NCBI GenBank assembly: GCA_964444075.1
Contig: CAYUFF010000015.1
Coordinates: 1-20,965, forward strand
Origin: CAYUFF01 sp964444075
Lineage (GTDB): Archaea > Aenigmatarchaeota > Aenigmatarchaeia > CG10238-14 > SCSR01
Length of the DNA stretch: 20,965 nucleotides
Reading direction: 5' to 3'
Part shown: positions 19,372-20,965 of the stretch, piece by piece
Position numbering within the stretch: position 1 is the first letter of the stretch
How the letters are laid out: the number at the start of each line of letters is the position of its first letter
Translations under genes and position numbers: made by a program
Notes under the pieces: generated by a model
Database searches by the model: none
What the model was told of the DNA's origin: nothing
What the model saw: the letters and a program-made list of their open reading frames with translations, nothing else

Positions 19372-20937
19372 TCACCCGTGTCCTCGGTAGAATTCTTCAT
19401 AGACCTTCCTCTTCTCTCTGTCTTGCTTCACGAGCTTACGAAATTCCCTGATTTTTCCCCTCTCCCTCTCGATCTCCTCCACGGTTTCCCTTCCGAGCTC
19501 TTTCCCGAAGTCTCTCATTATCCTATCCCTGTAGACCTGCGGAAAAACGTTGAACGTGCAGAACGGAATCACTCTACCGTCGGGAGAGCCGTAGTGAATG
19601 GAACACCTCCTCACCCTGCGCACATCGTAGTTGAACTCGTCCTGGAAATGCATCATGCCCACGAACAAGAACTTCTCGTGGAACTCTCCCAAGCTCTCGT
19701 AGTCCCCCTTCGCGACGATGTTTTCGAGGAGCCTGGAAATCCTCGTCCCGTCGGGAAGTTCATCCTGGATTACGTAGCTCACGAGCTTTTTCATGAGTGC
19801 CCTGGAGAGGCTCCTCTCGAGGATCGCATCCTTCGCCACACTCAAGCCGGCCTTGAGCTTACCTCTCAGACTCCTCAAACTCTCCAAATCCTTTAAGAAC
19901 CTGTCCACGTCGATGAACCTGGTGATGGGGATTAGCTTCCTACCGTGCTTATCAGGAAAAACGTAGGTCGCCATCCCGCACTTCTCGTTGTTGTAGAAAG
20001 TCACGTGCGGTTTATTTCCGCCTACCAAGTCGGCCAACGTCGCCGCGGCCGGAACGGGGTACCAATCCTCGTAGTCCAAACCGAGCGACTCGAGCTCTTC
20101 TATTATATCAGATTGAACAACCCTCAGCTCCTCCCTCTCCCTCTTCGAGGCCGCTCCGACCAGCGAGATAGGCTGGAAGTTGACACCCCTTATGCCCTTG
20201 TCGCTGTGCTTCGCGGCCAACCTAACTATCCCAGCCACCTCCCCCAAGTTTTTCTTCGATACAGTGGGGACTAGGACAACGGATTTCAAGCCAGCCTTGC
20301 GGTAGGCTTCGACCGCGTAAGGGATCTCCCAATGGTTTTTAGGGTTGGACTTTTCCGAGAGCCCGTCGAAAGACGTGTAGATAGTGTTCAGCCCAGCCCT
20401 CTTCCATTCCGCGAGCTCCTCGACCGTAGCCCTTTCGTCGAAAAAGTAGTCGACGCCGACTTTCACGGAATTGGTGTTCAGCTGGACGTGCGGCGAGCCG
20501 AGCTTTTTGCATACCCTTATTATTTCCGCGAGGTCTTTCCTCAGCGTCGGCTCACCTCCAGTAAGCTGCACGGGCGGTGTGTAGCCGTTGAACCTTTTCG
20601 CCGCCAAGATCATTTTTTCGACCTGTTTGACCGTGGGCTCGTAGAGGTAGTCTGATTTTTCTGGGTAGAAGAAGCAGTACCAGCAGCTGAGGTTGCACAT
20701 GTTGGTGACGACTATGTTAAGGAGGGCCGTGTAATTCTCATGGTTGCTACACAGCCCGCAGCTTTTCAGAGCTTCTCCGTATTTTCTAGCATCGTTGATC
20801 TTCGCGACATTTTTGCACCGAAACTTCTGAATCCTTTCCCACCACTCTTTGGTGCCCACCCTTTCCGAGGTACCGTTCTCCTTCACGAGGAAAACGTCGC
20901 TTCCCCTCAGTTCATACAAGGCCTTCGTGAGCCTCAT
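19372..20937 (-). CDS. Radical SAM enzyme, tetraether lipid synthase (Tes)-like
   Basis: A 521-residue radical SAM protein. The layout matches the Tes family (COG1964 group, including Methanocaldococcus MJ0619). It has an N-terminal Cys cluster SCGLCSNH (59-66) and the radical SAM CNLSCWYC (Cys81, Cys85, Cys88) binding a 4Fe-4S cluster and AdoMet. Next come QLTGGEPTLRKDL (124-136), LNTNSVKVG and GVNFQPISLVGAA. The C-terminal cluster RCSIHYGSPDGRVIPFCTFN carries additional Fe-S ligands and the conserved PFC. Tes joins two archaeol chains into the membrane-spanning tetraether lipids of archaea. The enzyme could also be a paralogue acting on another unactivated carbon, so the substrate is inferred. 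It is monocistronic here; 28 bases upstream remain in the window. The ATG start at 20937 fits the family N-terminus. Confidence 0.75.
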   Translation of the reverse strand: MRLTKALYELRGSDVFLVKENGTSERVGTKEWWERIQKFRCKNVAKINDARKYGEALKSCGLCSNHENYTALLNIVVTNMCNLSCWYCFFYPEKSDYLYEPTVKQVEKMILAAKRFNGYTPPVQLTGGEPTLRKDLAEIIRVCKKLGSPHVQLNTNSVKVGVDYFFDERATVEELAEWKRAGLNTIYTSFDGLSEKSNPKNHWEIPYAVEAYRKAGLKSVVLVPTVSKKNLGEVAGIVRLAAKHSDKGIRGVNFQPISLVGAASKREREELRVVQSDIIEELESLGLDYEDWYPVPAAATLADLVGGNKPHVTFYNNEKCGMATYVFPDKHGRKLIPITRFIDVDRFLKDLESLRSLRGKLKAGLSVAKDAILERSLSRALMKKLVSYVIQDELPDGTRISRLLENIVAKGDYESLGEFHEKFLFVGMMHFQDEFNYDVRRVRRCSIHYGSPDGRVIPFCTFNVFPQVYRDRIMRDFGKELGRETVEEIERERGKIREFRKLVKQDREKRKVYEEFYRGHG

Positions 20938-20965
20938 TCCGCTATGCCTTTCGTCGACGCTGAGA

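Noticed and set aside
1..20965. CRISPR array or large clustered repeats
   Set aside because: No regularly spaced short repeats seen; the only long repeat is the two-copy duplication in the coiled-coil gene.

Overview
This window looks like a contig from the genome of a thermophilic archaeon of the euryarchaeal type. The evidence is an archaeal glutamyl-tRNA synthetase, the ribosomal protein L21e / RNA polymerase Rpb4 (RpoF) / DUF655 cluster, archaeal EF-1 beta, an XPD helicase, an archaeosortase, a DUF432-MscS pair and a tetraether-lipid-synthase-like radical SAM enzyme. Proteins are rich in Lys, Glu and Arg. Many starts lack a Shine-Dalgarno sequence and instead have a TATA-like box about 25-35 bases upstream, as in leaderless archaeal transcripts. 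The exact lineage cannot be fixed by eye. A run of exactly 100 N at 19082-19181 marks a scaffold gap, so this is a draft assembly.

Layout. 1-719 (-): 5' part of a transglutaminase-like gene that runs off the left edge. 865-2559 (-): gltX. 2600-5226: an accessory block with two back-to-back toxin-antitoxin-like modules. A leftward wHTH / MNT nucleotidyltransferase / HEPN operon, with the HEPN gene frameshifted, diverges from a rightward unknown gene plus PIN nuclease. An inverted repeat sits in the shared promoter region. 5246-7093: an RNase Z-like metallo-beta-lactamase protein, AdoMet decarboxylase (speH) and a small membrane protein. 7111-8108: an AT-rich island ending exactly at the 3' end of a tRNA-Ser(GCU) gene, with a partial copy of that tRNA end at its far side. 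It resembles the footprint of an integrated element and carries a small zinc-ribbon gene, a frameshifted unknown gene and a possible membrane peptide.

8203-12512 (-): topoisomerase I, a long coiled-coil protein with a perfect internal 139-bp duplication, an archaeosortase-like protein with Ser in place of the catalytic Cys, and a DUF460 RNase H-fold protein. 12556-15575 (+): DUF432 and MscS (translationally coupled), a class-2-like dihydroorotate dehydrogenase with a class-1-type Cys, and a small helical protein whose start is preceded by a perfect inverted repeat. 15565-17472 (-): XPD-type helicase, divergent from EF-1 beta (17503-17763). 17764-18954 (-): DUF655, rpoF, rpl21e, followed upstream by a gene broken by the N gap. 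19372-20937 (-): Tes-like radical SAM enzyme.

Three genes (HEPN, the 7542-7975 gene and the DUF460 gene) each look one base short at or near a short homopolymer. Either this reflects consensus errors, or some are real decay or recoding. The parts most worth a second look are the paired toxin-antitoxin-like modules with a shared control region, the tRNA-Ser island, and the archaeosortase with its altered active site.
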